A DNA stretch of 64,000 nt from Gammaproteobacteria bacterium (GTDB taxonomy: Bacteria > Pseudomonadota > Gammaproteobacteria > Pseudomonadales > Pseudohongiellaceae), in the NCBI GenBank assembly GCA_008081045.1, contig VMDC01000015.1, positions 124,001 to 188,000 on the forward strand. The letters run 5' to 3'. The position numbers were made by a program, and so were the translations under genes. A model generated the notes under the pieces. That model was given only the letters and a program-made list of their open reading frames with translations. It did no database searches and had not been told where the DNA came from. Below are positions 28,801 to 38,228 of this stretch, in pieces. Within the stretch, counting starts at the first letter, position 1. Each line of letters starts with the position of its first letter.

Positions 28801-30183
28801 ATGATGTCGATGAATCAAATTCTTGTCGTAGAGGATGAAGCAGTCATTCGGGCTGCCTTGAGACGTCTTCTGGAGAGGCATGAATACAGGGTGAGCGAAG
28901 CCGGATCGGTTAAAGAGTCGCTGGAAAAATACGACATAGACGCATTCGACGTCATCATCAGCGATTTACGACTGCCGGGCGCCCCCGGCACCGATTTGAT
29001 CAAAGCGACCTCAACGCCGGTTTTGATCATGACCAGCTACTCGAGCATTAAGTCAGCAATCGACTCGATGAAGATGGGTGCGGTCGATTATATTGCCAAG
29101 CCGTTCGAGCATAATGAGATCATTGAAGCTGTCGCCAAAATAATTCGCGAAAATCCGAGCCAGCGACAAGTAAACGCCGCAGACAGCGAAGATGAGTGCG
29201 CGCCAATAACCGGCATGATCGGAAGCTGTTCGCAGATGCAAGAGCTGTTTCGACGCATCCGAAAAGTCGCTCAAACGAACTCTACGGTGCTTATCAATGG
29301 CGAATCAGGCACTGGCAAAGAACTGGTCGCCCGGGGAATTCATGATTTGAGTAATCGGGAGGGCCAGGAAATGATCTCGGTAAACTGTGCTGCCATCCCT
29401 GAGAACCTGATTGAATCGGAGCTTTTCGGTCACGAAAAAGGCGCATTCACCGGCGCCACAGCCACGAGAACAGGACTAGTAGAAGCCGCGAACGGAGGCA
29501 CCCTATTCCTCGATGAAATCGGCGAACTTCCTCTTGAAGCTCAGGCTCGACTGCTTCGGGTTTTGCAGGAAAACGAAATTCGCAAAGTCGGTTCGGTACA
29601 GTCAAGAAAGGTTGATGTACGTCTCGTCGCAGCAACCCACAGAGATCTGAAACAGCTGGTAGAAGACGGGCTGTTCAGAGAAGATCTCTTCTACAGAATC
29701 AACGTCATGACCTTACTGATTCCTCCCCTGAGAGAACGCGGAAGTGACGTTCTACAACTCGCCGATGCGATCCTGCAACGAACCTGCCGCCGGCTGAAGG
29801 CGCCGACTATGGTGTTCAGTGAAGGCGCAAGTCAGTCCATCGCGACCTACACCTGGCCAGGCAATGTGCGGGAACTGGAGAATGCGATCGAGCGAGCAGT
29901 GGTTCTCGCTGAGAGCGCTGAGATCGGCGAGGAATTGCTGGCAATCGACATGGATTCGCAGCCAGAGCTCCAACGTATGGACCACTCAGCACCAGCTCAA
30001 TCGCAGTCCGTAGAACCGATCGAAGAATTGTCACTCGAAGATTACTTCCAGCGATTCGTGCTGGAACATCAAGACACCATGAATGAAACACAACTTGCCG
30101 GAAAATTAGGAATTAGCCGAAAGTGTCTGTGGGAACGCCGCCAGCGATTCGGCATTCCCAGGAAGAAGAAAACGGCGGGGTAA
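28801..30183 (+). CDS. cbrB: Sigma-54-dependent response regulator CbrB
   Basis: 460 residues in NtrC order: receiver domain with phospho-aspartate D55 in IISDLRLPG and the lysine in YIAKPF; AAA+ domain with Walker A GESGTGKE (167-174) and the sigma-54 contact loop GAFTGA (214-219); and a C-terminal Fis-type helix-turn-helix ([20 protein letters not shown]). Activates sigma-54 promoters, in Pseudomonas chiefly crcZ. Start could be ATG 28801 or 28810. Immediately downstream lies a sigma-54 promoter and sRNA candidate. Confidence 0.95.
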   Translation: MMSMNQILVVEDEAVIRAALRRLLERHEYRVSEAGSVKESLEKYDIDAFDVIISDLRLPGAPGTDLIKATSTPVLIMTSYSSIKSAIDSMKMGAVDYIAKPFEHNEIIEAVAKIIRENPSQRQVNAADSEDECAPITGMIGSCSQMQELFRRIRKVAQTNSTVLINGESGTGKELVARGIHDLSNREGQEMISVNCAAIPENLIESELFGHEKGAFTGATATRTGLVEAANGGTLFLDEIGELPLEAQARLLRVLQENEIRKVGSVQSRKVDVRLVAATHRDLKQLVEDGLFREDLFYRINVMTLLIPPLRERGSDVLQLADAILQRTCRRLKAPTMVFSEGASQSIATYTWPGNVRELENAIERAVVLAESAEIGEELLAIDMDSQPELQRMDHSAPAQSQSVEPIEELSLEDYFQRFVLEHQDTMNETQLAGKLGISRKCLWERRQRFGIPRKKKTAG

Positions 30184-30224
30184 AGCGCGGGGTAAAGCCG
30201 TCGCTCTAGTCCGGGCTGGAAGAC

Positions 30225-30288
30225 ATTACCCGACTGGGAAATGTTACCGATACCCATTTACCCACCAATTTTGGGTGATTTCGTAACG
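30225..30288 (+). promoter_or_regulatory. Candidate CbrB upstream activating sites
   Basis: Repeated TTAC/GTAA elements lie 75-140 bases before the sigma-54 promoter: ATTACC (30225-30230), TGTTAC (30242-30247) and, inverted, GTAACG (30283-30288). NtrC-type activators bind such dyads at this distance, and TGTTAC/GTAACA half-sites have been reported for CbrB in pseudomonads. Spacing between halves is wider here than a simple dyad, so the assignment is tentative. Confidence 0.4.
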
Positions 30289-30360
30289 AATTCCGCCATA
30301 ACCGAGTTTTATCCAGGTCATCGCAGAGTTAGCTTGCTGATTTTATTTACTATTTCCTTC

Positions 30361-30376
30361 TTGGCATGTAACGTGC
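30361..30376 (+). promoter_or_regulatory. Sigma-54 (-24/-12) promoter of the CrcZ-like sRNA
   Basis: TTGGCATGTAACGTGC carries GG at 30363-30364 and GC at 30375-30376, ten bases apart, within TTGGCA-N6-GTGC. This matches the -24/-12 pattern well (TGGCAC-N5-TTGC). A start about 12 bases after the GC would fall near 30388, just before the first A-rich cluster. It is the expected kind of promoter for a CbrB target. Confidence 0.72.
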
Positions 30377-30387
30377 AGATTGATAGC

Positions 30388-30657
30388 TGACAATAACAAT
30401 AAATAACAATAATAAGCCCTAAAAATAACAAAAATCGCATTACTAAGTTTCGAACTAAGGTTAGTGCTTAAATAAGAATAAGGTAGGGTTTGCAAGTCTA
30501 CACGCGGCGGATTGTCGCCGGGCTGCATCATAACCGCCTGAAGAAAATTGGCAGAGCACTTTGCTCAGCTGTGGAATAACAATAACAATCAGATTGCTAA
30601 CAGCAATAATAACAATAACAGATTCCTTCCAACGGGGAGGCGCGAGTCGCCTCCCCT
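30388..30657 (+). ncRNA. crcZ: CrcZ-like small RNA candidate (Hfq/Crc titrating RNA)
   Basis: The stretch between cbrB and pcnB has no gene. Five A-rich clusters fit or approach AANAANAA: 30390-30415 (many overlapping copies), 30421-30434, 30469-30482, 30575-30589 and 30604-30620. Between them are a hairpin at 30505-30520 (CGGCG/CGCCG), and at 30634-30656 a perfect 9-bp stem GGGGAGGCG/CGCCTCCCC that may end the transcript, though no T-run follows. Position, sigma-54 promoter and motif content match Pseudomonas CrcZ, an RNA that sequesters Hfq and relieves catabolite repression. Predicted length about 270 nt against roughly 370-410 nt in pseudomonads. Ends are estimates. Confidence 0.72.
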
Positions 30658-30823
30658 GAACGTTCCAGCATTCCTCTGCCACTCATCCCTTGCACCACTA
30701 CACCGAGCATCCACAGTGAATCCGCGGTATCATGACTGACATCTTCGGTTTCTGATGCCAAGCAGGCTCGAGCATTGCAGTTTTATCAATCCCCACCCAG
30801 TACCACCGTGCCAGCGAATCCCC

Positions 30824-32173
30824 ATGCCTGAGTTAGCAGAACTGCCGGGCATCGAAAGCGCACGGATTATTCCCCGCGAGGAGCACTCCATATCTCGCAA
30901 GGATATTTCGCCGCATGCCCTGAAAGTGTTATCCCGTCTTGCCGCCTCAGGCTTCTATGGATTTCTTGTCGGAGGAGGCGTTCGCGATTTGCTCCTTGGC
31001 GAAAAGCCGAAGGATTTTGATGTAGCCACCGACGCAACCCCCGAAGAAGTCCGTCAATTATTTCGTAATTCACGAATTATCGGCCGTCGCTTCCGAATTG
31101 TGCATGTACGTTTTGGCCGGGAAATCATCGAAGTCACGACTTTCAGAGGAGCGCCAGAGAAGCAACTCACTGTAGATGAGAAATCGACACGACGAAGTCT
31201 GAAGCATGTGGATGCCGCTCAGAATGAAGACGGTTTAATGGTCAGGGACAACGTCTATGGTCAAATCGACGAAGATGCCAGGCGCCGAGACTTTACCATC
31301 AACGCACTGTATTACACGACGGACGGTTTCAAGCTGCTCGATTTCTGCAACGCCCTGTCTGACTTAAAGACACATCAGATCAGAATGATCGGAGATCCTC
31401 AGGAGCGATACCGGGAAGATCCGGTCCGAATGCTCAGAGCCCTCAGATTTTCGGCAAAGCTGGGTTTTGAAATTTCCGATGAAACCGCAGCTCCTGTCGA
31501 ATCGCTCTCTGAGCTGCTGGGCGGTATCTCCCCTGCACGCCTGTTCGATGAGTTAATAAAGCTATTTTCCACCGGCTACAGTCAAAGCGCATATCAATTG
31601 TTGCGCAATAGCGGCCTGAAACACGCACTGCTCGCCCCCACTTTCGAAGCGCTTGAACACTGCCAGCCCGAGGAAGCAAGATTACTCGAATTGGCTTTCA
31701 GCAACACCGATGCAAGAATTGCGCTGGAGAAGTCAGTGACACCCTATTTCCTCTTTGCGGCGCTTCTCTGGCCGCCCCTGCGATTGAGCATGCGGCAGGC
31801 CGACTGCGGATCGCTCGACTCCAGCCCCCAGTTTCTGCGACTGGCCAGCCAGACCCTCGCCGAACAAAATCAGTTCACCTCGATACCCAAGCGGATCAGC
31901 TATGCCTGTCGGGAAATCTGGGAATTGCAAGGCCGACTTACAACGCGGACCCGGCAAACAGTTGACACGACACTCAACCATCCTCGTTTTCGAGCAGCCT
32001 ATGACTTTCTGCTGCTTCGCGAAGCAGCGGGGGAAGCACTGGGAGACAGTGGAGAGTGGTGGACGGTTTACCAATTCGGAGATGACATACAAAAGCAGGA
32101 ATTGATTGAAGGCTTACCTAAAACCAGAAGAAGGCGCCGACGCAAGCGACGCCCCGCAGGAAGCAATCCATGA
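30824..32173 (+). CDS. pcnB: Poly(A) polymerase I PcnB
   Basis: Adds poly(A) tails to RNA 3' ends, promoting decay. 449 residues from ATG 30824. The nucleotidyltransferase signature GFLVGGGVRDLLLGEKPKDFDVAT includes the catalytic DxD pair (DFD); RIIGRRFRIVHVRFG and RRRDFTINALYY follow, and the tail KTRRRRRRKRRP is strongly basic. An upstream ATG (30755) would add 23 residues rich in proline and cysteine; the shorter form fits better. Overlaps the next gene by 4 nt. The RNA-control neighbours (sRNA candidate upstream) are conserved in pseudomonads. Confidence 0.93.
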   Translation: MPELAELPGIESARIIPREEHSISRKDISPHALKVLSRLAASGFYGFLVGGGVRDLLLGEKPKDFDVATDATPEEVRQLFRNSRIIGRRFRIVHVRFGREIIEVTTFRGAPEKQLTVDEKSTRRSLKHVDAAQNEDGLMVRDNVYGQIDEDARRRDFTINALYYTTDGFKLLDFCNALSDLKTHQIRMIGDPQERYREDPVRMLRALRFSAKLGFEISDETAAPVESLSELLGGISPARLFDELIKLFSTGYSQSAYQLLRNSGLKHALLAPTFEALEHCQPEEARLLELAFSNTDARIALEKSVTPYFLFAALLWPPLRLSMRQADCGSLDSSPQFLRLASQTLAEQNQFTSIPKRISYACREIWELQGRLTTRTRQTVDTTLNHPRFRAAYDFLLLREAAGEALGDSGEWWTVYQFGDDIQKQELIEGLPKTRRRRRRKRRPAGSNP

Positions 32174-32838
32174 GCAGCGGCCTGCAGGACCTGAAACAGG
32201 CACCCCGATTCATCGCAGTCGAAGGGCCCATCGGTGTTGGCAAGACCAGTTTGACCAAGCGCCTGGCTGAAACCTTCAACTATGAACTTCTGCTCGAAAA
32301 TGCTGAAGAAAATCCGTTTCTCGACCGCTTCTATCAGAATCCAAGACAGCATGCCTTGGCCACGCAATTGTTTTTCCTGTTCCAGCGAGCTCAACAAATC
32401 GCGGATTCGCGACAAAGTGATTTATTTGAACCTGTCCGTGTCTCAGACTTCCTGATTGACAAGGACAGGCTGTTTGCAGAATTGAATCTGGAAAAAGACG
32501 AATACGAGTTGTACCACAAGGTTTATCAACATCTTGTCATTGACGCACCCAAACCAGATCTTGTGATCTATCTTCAGGCACCGACAGAAGTCCTGCTGCA
32601 GAGAATTCAGAAACGGGGAATCCCCTCAGAGCAGATGATAGAGTCCGAGTATCTGAACCAGTTGAACCGGGCCTACACGGAGTTTTTTCACTACTATTCG
32701 GATTCCAAATTGCTGATAGTTAATAGCGCGGAGATTGACCTCGTCGCTAATGACGAGGACTACGAGCAACTGGTAACATACATCCTGTCTTTGCCAAACG
32801 GCACACACTATTTCAATCCGAAACCGACTTTGTTGTAG
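32170..32838 (+). CDS. Deoxynucleoside kinase family protein
   Basis: 222 residues. P-loop GPIGVGKTSL near residue 19-28, LLENAEENPFLDRFY, then FLFQRAQQIADS, the DRL motif in IDKDRLFAELNL and the LID arginines (LLQRIQKRG) place it with dNK/deoxyguanosine kinase-like salvage enzymes. It holds the position of folK in the pseudomonad pcnB-folK-panB order; folK itself is absent here. Substrate base not assignable. Start overlaps the pcnB stop (ATGA). Confidence 0.88.
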   Translation: MSSGLQDLKQAPRFIAVEGPIGVGKTSLTKRLAETFNYELLLENAEENPFLDRFYQNPRQHALATQLFFLFQRAQQIADSRQSDLFEPVRVSDFLIDKDRLFAELNLEKDEYELYHKVYQHLVIDAPKPDLVIYLQAPTEVLLQRIQKRGIPSEQMIESEYLNQLNRAYTEFFHYYSDSKLLIVNSAEIDLVANDEDYEQLVTYILSLPNGTHYFNPKPTLL

Positions 32839-32935
32839 AAAAGTTTGCCACACGGATTCCCGGAACCTGGCACCTTAGACCGCCACCCTTCCCATTTATT
32901 GCATCTCGCTTCACTTTCAAGGGCTTTAGGATCCT

Positions 32936-33748
32936 ATGAGTACGCAAACTCAAAACAAGCATGTCACCTTGACAACACTGCAAAAAATCAAAGAAGCCGG
33001 CCAGAAATTCGCGTGCCTGACGGCATACGATGCCTGCTTTGCCGATATTGCCAGTAGCGCGGGCGTGGAGGTTCTTCTCGTTGGCGATTCGCTGGGGATG
33101 GTACTTCAGGGCCACGACAGCACTTTACCAGTCACCATGGCGGATATGGTGTATCACGTGGCCTGCGTGAAACGGGGCAATAAAGGCGCGCTAATCATGG
33201 CTGATCTGCCCTTTATGAGTTATGCCTCTGAGAGTCAGACTCTTGAAAATGCAGCGTCTCTGATGAGGGCCGGCGCCCAGATTGTGAAGCTTGAGGGAGG
33301 CGCCTGGATTGCGAATACGACAAGGCTTCTGGCCGAACGCGGCATTCCCGTTTGCGCACACATGGGGCTAACCCCCCAGTCTGTCAATCGGATTGGCGGT
33401 TTTCACGTTCAGGGCAGAGATACGGAACAGGCCCAGGTCATCCTCGAAGAAGCTTTATTACTGCAGGAATCAGGTGCCAATATTCTGTTGCTGGAGTGCG
33501 TCCCCCGAACACTGGCAAAGACCATCACTGATTCTCTGGAGATTCCGGTGATCGGAATCGGAGCAGGTCCTGATACCACTGCGCAGATCATGGTGCTTCA
33601 TGACGTACTCGGCGTCTCTCCGATCACACCAAAATTCGTGAAAAATTTTCTCGCGGGTAATATCAATGGAATACCGGGCGCGATAGAGAGCTATGTCAGT
33701 GCGGTAAAGGAAAAGGCCTTTCCGGCCGCAGAACATTGTTTCGATTAA
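32936..33748 (+). CDS. panB: 3-methyl-2-oxobutanoate hydroxymethyltransferase PanB
   Basis: Makes ketopantoate from alpha-ketoisovalerate using 5,10-methylene-THF, the first committed step of pantothenate synthesis. 270 residues, TIM-barrel class. Signatures: [30 protein letters not shown], the Mg2+ ligands in GDS and DLPFMSY, KLEGG, and [15 protein letters not shown]. Followed 16 nt later by panC. Confidence 0.96.
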   Translation: MSTQTQNKHVTLTTLQKIKEAGQKFACLTAYDACFADIASSAGVEVLLVGDSLGMVLQGHDSTLPVTMADMVYHVACVKRGNKGALIMADLPFMSYASESQTLENAASLMRAGAQIVKLEGGAWIANTTRLLAERGIPVCAHMGLTPQSVNRIGGFHVQGRDTEQAQVILEEALLLQESGANILLLECVPRTLAKTITDSLEIPVIGIGAGPDTTAQIMVLHDVLGVSPITPKFVKNFLAGNINGIPGAIESYVSAVKEKAFPAAEHCFD

Positions 33749-33764
33749 TTCTGCGCCACACACT

Positions 33765-34613
33765 ATGTTAACCGTCAAGACAAAATCGGCTTTACGCCAG
33801 GCGCTGCATGAGGCACGACTTGCCGGCCACTCAATTGGGTTAGTCCCTACCATGGGCAATCTTCACGACGGTCACCTGCAGCTTGTCAGGGCTGCGGCGG
33901 CTGACTGTCAGTACACCGTAGCAAGCATTTTCGTCAATCCGCTTCAGTTCGACAAAAACGAAGATCTTAACAACTATCCCCGAAGTCTGGAGTCCGACAA
34001 GGGTTTGCTGGCCGAAGCAGGCTGTGATTTGCTGTTCGCGCCCGATAACGCGGAGATGTATGGCACCCCTGCCTCGATGAAAACTCACATCGTCGTCTCA
34101 GGCCTCACACAGAACCACTGCGGCAAAACAAGGCCGGGGCATTTTGAGGGTGTCGCAACCGTAGTAACGAAGTTATTTAATCTGATTTCGCCTGACCAGG
34201 CCTATTTTGGTCTCAAAGACTACCAACAATACCGGGTGATCGAACAATTGATCGTTGACCTTGACTTTGACATTAAGCTCAATGGCCTGCCAACCGCTCG
34301 CGAAAATTCCGGCCTGGCGCTTAGCTCCAGGAACAGCAGACTTACGTCAGGGCAGCGCCGGTTAGCTCCAGCGCTGTATCAACAGTTACAACAAACCGCC
34401 GAATTGATCCGGCGAGGCAATCAAGATCTCCGCCGGCTTGAGAGCGAGGCCAGCCAGTCCCTCGCTGCCTGCGGGCTCAAACCGGATTATTTCAACATTT
34501 GCCATGCCAGAAGTCTCAAGATGGCCTGTCAGCATGACAAAGATCTCGTGATTCTCGCTGCGGTATTCGCAGGTGATGTCCGCCTTATCGACAACGTGTC
34601 CCTGACGATTTAA
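33765..34613 (+). CDS. panC: Pantothenate synthetase PanC
   Basis: Joins pantoate and beta-alanine with ATP to give pantothenate. 282 residues of the cytidylyltransferase-like fold: VPTMGNLHDGHLQLV carries the HxGH motif, FVNPLQFDKNEDL and FGLKDYQQYRVI bind substrate, and SGLALSSRNSRL holds the KMSKS-like loop. panB-panC is the common pantothenate pair. The aspartate decarboxylase panD is not in view. Confidence 0.96.
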   Translation: MLTVKTKSALRQALHEARLAGHSIGLVPTMGNLHDGHLQLVRAAAADCQYTVASIFVNPLQFDKNEDLNNYPRSLESDKGLLAEAGCDLLFAPDNAEMYGTPASMKTHIVVSGLTQNHCGKTRPGHFEGVATVVTKLFNLISPDQAYFGLKDYQQYRVIEQLIVDLDFDIKLNGLPTARENSGLALSSRNSRLTSGQRRLAPALYQQLQQTAELIRRGNQDLRRLESEASQSLAACGLKPDYFNICHARSLKMACQHDKDLVILAAVFAGDVRLIDNVSLTI

Positions 34614-34796
34614 TCAGGTTTATCCGGCGAGCACAGGACTGAAGTCAACCGGTCGGCTGTTTGTTGAGGCACTACGACCTTTAGGGCATACTGAAAACTC
34701 ACTCCTAAAACCGCCACGTGCCCCGGGTTCTGTAAGCACGAGACTTTATCGGGTGGTTGCGACTTGGTTTAAATACGGACCTTCCGAGAGAACAGC

Positions 34797-36734
34797 ATGT
34801 CAGAAGAAAAAACCTATCCGGTATCAGAAACCGCGGCGTCTCAGAGTCATCTCTCTGCCTCTCAGTATAATGAGATGTATCAGAAATCCATCGATGATGC
34901 CGAAACTTTCTGGGCAGAGCAGGCCAGCGAGTTTCTCACTGTGTTTGAAACCTGGGATCAGGTCAGCTCCAGCGATTTCACCACCGCCACTGCGACCTGG
35001 TTCCGCGGCGCGAAACTTAATGCCAGCTATAACTGTATTGACAGACACCTGGAAAAACGTGGCGACCAAACCGCAATAATCTGGGAAGGCGATGAGCCAG
35101 ATCAGGATCTCAAAATAAACTACCGGGATCTGCATGAGGCTGTATGCCGCCTGTCAAACGCTCTTAAGGCTCGAGGCGTAAGGAAAGGCGACAGGGTTTG
35201 TATTTACATGCCCATGATTCCGGAAGCGGCCTATGCGATGCTCGCCTGCGCCAGAATCGGAGCGGTTCATTCAGTGGTATTCGGAGGTTTCTCGCCCGAA
35301 TCCATCAAAGATCGTATTCTGGATTCGGATTGCCAGACCGTCATCACCGCTGATGAAGGTGTGCGCGGAGGCAGAATTATTCCGCTCAAAGCAAACGTTG
35401 ATACGGCCCTGGATGAATGCCCCAACGTCCACTCGGTGTTTGTGGTCAGGCGAACCGGCGCGGAAATCTCCTGGACTGAAGGTCGTGACGTGGATTACCG
35501 GCAAGCCGTTTCTCTCGCGAGTGCCGAATGCGCACCAGAAATCATGGATGCTGAAGATCCTCTGTTTATTCTTTACACGTCAGGATCCACAGGTAAGCCA
35601 AAAGGCGTGATGCACACCACGGCAGGCTACCTGCTCGGCGCCGCGATGACACATAAGTATGTTTTCGATTATCACGAAAACGACATTTACTGGTGTACTG
35701 CAGACGTCGGCTGGGTCACGGGCCATTCCTACATTGTCTACGGACCGCTGGCAAATGGCGCCACGACTCTGATGTTCGAAGGAGTGCCGACCTATCCGGA
35801 CAATTCACGGTTCTGGCAAGTCGTGGACAAACATCAGGTCAATATTTTCTACACCGCACCGACAGCCATCAGAGCATTAATGGCTGCGGGCAACCAACCG
35901 GTCAGCAGCACTTCCCGCACTTCGTTACGCATTCTGGGATCCGTTGGAGAGCCAATAAACCCAGAAGCCTGGGAATGGTATTACTCAGTCGTTGGGGACT
36001 CGCGTTGCCCGATTGTAGACACCTGGTGGCAAACTGAAACCGGCGCGATCATGATTACCCCCTTACCGGGAGTAACAGACCTCAAGCCCGGCTCCGCAAC
36101 AAAACCTTTTTTTGGCGTTAAGCTCGCCCTGCTGGATGCCGACGGAAACGAGCTTGATGGCCCGGCTGAGGGCAATCTGGTGATTTCGCAAAGCTGGCCG
36201 AGCCAGATTCGCTCCGTATTTGGCGACCATGAACGCTGCATCAATACCTACTTCTCGGCCTATCCGGGCTTTTATCTGACAGGAGACAGCGCCAGACGAG
36301 ATGGAGACGGATACTATTGGGTAACAGGCCGGGTGGACGATGTCATTAACGTATCCGGCCACCGACTGGGTACGGCGGAAATAGAAAGTGCGCTGGTGCT
36401 CCATGATGCAGTTGCGGAGGCTGCCGTTGTCGGCTATCCCCATGACATTAAGGGTCAGGGTATCTATGCCTACGTCACACTGATGACAGGTACCGAACCG
36501 AGCGGCACGCTCAGTCAGGAGTTGACCCAATTCGTTGCCGGTGAAATCGGATCTTTCGCCAAACCAGAAATCATTCAGTTCGCGCCGGGACTCCCAAAGA
36601 CCCGCTCCGGAAAGATCATGCGACGCATCCTGAGAAAGATCGCTGCGAACGAACTTGATAATCTGGGAGACACTTCGACTCTGGCTGATCCGGCGGTAGT
36701 CCAGCAGCTGATAGACAATCGAGCAAATAGATAG
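34797..36734 (+). CDS. acs: Acetyl-coenzyme A synthetase
   Basis: Activates acetate to acetyl-CoA through acetyl-AMP. 645 residues (E. coli 652). ATP/AMP loop [47 protein letters not shown], the hinge [14 protein letters not shown], and the catalytic, acetylatable lysine in [17 protein letters not shown] near the end. Its place after panC resembles the pseudomonad acsA locus (there pgi lies between). The 183-nt leader holds no A-rich motif at the ribosome site. Confidence 0.96.
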   Translation: MSEEKTYPVSETAASQSHLSASQYNEMYQKSIDDAETFWAEQASEFLTVFETWDQVSSSDFTTATATWFRGAKLNASYNCIDRHLEKRGDQTAIIWEGDEPDQDLKINYRDLHEAVCRLSNALKARGVRKGDRVCIYMPMIPEAAYAMLACARIGAVHSVVFGGFSPESIKDRILDSDCQTVITADEGVRGGRIIPLKANVDTALDECPNVHSVFVVRRTGAEISWTEGRDVDYRQAVSLASAECAPEIMDAEDPLFILYTSGSTGKPKGVMHTTAGYLLGAAMTHKYVFDYHENDIYWCTADVGWVTGHSYIVYGPLANGATTLMFEGVPTYPDNSRFWQVVDKHQVNIFYTAPTAIRALMAAGNQPVSSTSRTSLRILGSVGEPINPEAWEWYYSVVGDSRCPIVDTWWQTETGAIMITPLPGVTDLKPGSATKPFFGVKLALLDADGNELDGPAEGNLVISQSWPSQIRSVFGDHERCINTYFSAYPGFYLTGDSARRDGDGYYWVTGRVDDVINVSGHRLGTAEIESALVLHDAVAEAAVVGYPHDIKGQGIYAYVTLMTGTEPSGTLSQELTQFVAGEIGSFAKPEIIQFAPGLPKTRSGKIMRRILRKIAANELDNLGDTSTLADPAVVQQLIDNRANR

Positions 36735-36911
36735 AGCCCTGGCTACTCCGTTTGGGCCGTTGCCACAACTGGCGGCTCAAGCATTCAATTGAAAACGGCG
36801 CATGCTACGTCTGCCTGAATGGGCCAGACTCATGACCGGGTAATGTTGTTGAGCTGCCAACTGGCTCATGCCAGAATTCCACCTTCGTTACACGCCTGAG
36901 ATCATAACGCT

Positions 36912-38228
36912 TTGTCAGAGCGCACATCTTCTGCCGCGATGCTGCCGGCCAAAAAAATTTTACGCAGCCTCGCAGGCCTGTTTCCCCTGACCGCACAAGG
37001 CCTGTTGACTCTGATGGTATCCGCTTGGGCACTGCGCACTTTTGGTTACGGCTCGATGGATCTTGTGGTCTTTGCACTGACCATATCCGCCCTCGCCATC
37101 CTTATCAGCTGTTTGTTTTGTACCATTGGCTTCGGATTGTTAATGCAGCGACAGATCCGCCGGGAAATAGCCAGATCCGGCGCTCCTGACAAGGTGGAGA
37201 TCGAAGTAGGCTATCCCAATGAAACCGGTTTCAGCATACCGGCAACAACATTTCCCCCTCTGGTCACACTAAGCTGGAAAATCATCTTTCCTGATGCCAT
37301 CGAAACCCGTAACCGCTTAGGAGAGCACAAGCGGCTCTATGAAGAAGCCCTTCCGAGGAAACGCTGCCTGACTGACGAGTTGATCAGGGAATTCTCGGTG
37401 CGGGATGTCCTGGGACTGTGTCAGTTTTCCTGGCAAACAGGCCAAAAAGTACGATGTCAGGCCCTGCCGCAACTCGATGCCATCAAACAGCTACCTCTGT
37501 TGCGCTCTTTAACCGCAGAAGATGGCATACCAAACCCAAGCGGCCAGCCAGAGGGTGACCGGATGGAAATTAGGCCTTATGCGCCGGGAGATTCAGTTAA
37601 GAACATCATGTGGAAGGTTTATGCAAGAAGCCGACAGCTCAACGTAAGACTGCCCGAGCACAGCGTCTTTCAGAGCAAGAGAACACTTGCCTTTCTCCTT
37701 ACCAGTGAAAACGACGAAGCCGCAGCTGCTGTTGCAAGAGTTGCGCTACAAAGCGGCGCTTTGGGCGAAGACTGGGCTTTTGGTGCAGATGGCTACGAAA
37801 AACCAATTTCAGACTATGCCGAGGCACTGTCAGCTATTGCCGGGTCGAGAGGGCTGAAACAGCCTCATGCCTATGGGTTGGATCGGTTTCTCGACCAGAC
37901 GGGCAGTAACCAACCTGCCCACTGCATTGTATTTGCAGCGGCGGCACCTCATGTCAATCTGCAGAATCTCCGTAAAACGTTTGCGACCCATCCCGGACAG
38001 TGTTCCCTGATTCTGGCCACTGACAGCCTGCAGGAAAGGCAGGAGCCACCGTGGTGGCAGGCGCTTATGCTACGCAGGAAAATCTTATCCGAACCCACCT
38101 CTCAGAAACCTGGCTACCGAGCGGAACTCCTCGATTTATTGACCGAAATTGGTCAGCAAGTAGAATCCACTGTGGTTATTGATCGTGAAACCGGGTTGGG
38201 CTTCGACAGGTTTCTTCGCAAGGTCTGA
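36912..38228 (+). CDS. DUF58 domain protein with N-terminal membrane anchor
   Basis: 438 residues. Two membrane spans (about 25-75), then a soluble part with the DUF58 core EIRPYAPGDSVKNIMWKVYARSRQL near residues 217-241. DUF58 proteins work with MoxR AAA+ ATPases and transglutaminases, both of which follow. The TTG start at 36912 is uncertain; ATG 36939 is the next choice. Overlaps the transglutaminase gene by one base. Confidence 0.85.
   Translation: MSERTSSAAMLPAKKILRSLAGLFPLTAQGLLTLMVSAWALRTFGYGSMDLVVFALTISALAILISCLFCTIGFGLLMQRQIRREIARSGAPDKVEIEVGYPNETGFSIPATTFPPLVTLSWKIIFPDAIETRNRLGEHKRLYEEALPRKRCLTDELIREFSVRDVLGLCQFSWQTGQKVRCQALPQLDAIKQLPLLRSLTAEDGIPNPSGQPEGDRMEIRPYAPGDSVKNIMWKVYARSRQLNVRLPEHSVFQSKRTLAFLLTSENDEAAAAVARVALQSGALGEDWAFGADGYEKPISDYAEALSAIAGSRGLKQPHAYGLDRFLDQTGSNQPAHCIVFAAAAPHVNLQNLRKTFATHPGQCSLILATDSLQERQEPPWWQALMLRRKILSEPTSQKPGYRAELLDLLTEIGQQVESTVVIDRETGLGFDRFLRKV

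Noticed and set aside
30388-30657. Reading the A-rich stretch as merely AT-rich promoter DNA
   Set aside because: The repeats have a specific AANAANAA pattern, are spread over 230 bases after a -24/-12 promoter and alternate with GC-rich hairpins, which plain promoter DNA does not explain.
34614-34796. Sigma-54-like TTGAGGCAC sequence upstream of acs
   Set aside because: The nearest GG and GC are not ten bases apart, so it does not meet the -24/-12 rule.
36771-36857. Inverted repeat GGCGGCTCAA / TTGAGCTGCC after acs
   Set aside because: Arms are about 70 bases apart with one mismatch and no U-tract; chance pairing is as likely as a terminator.
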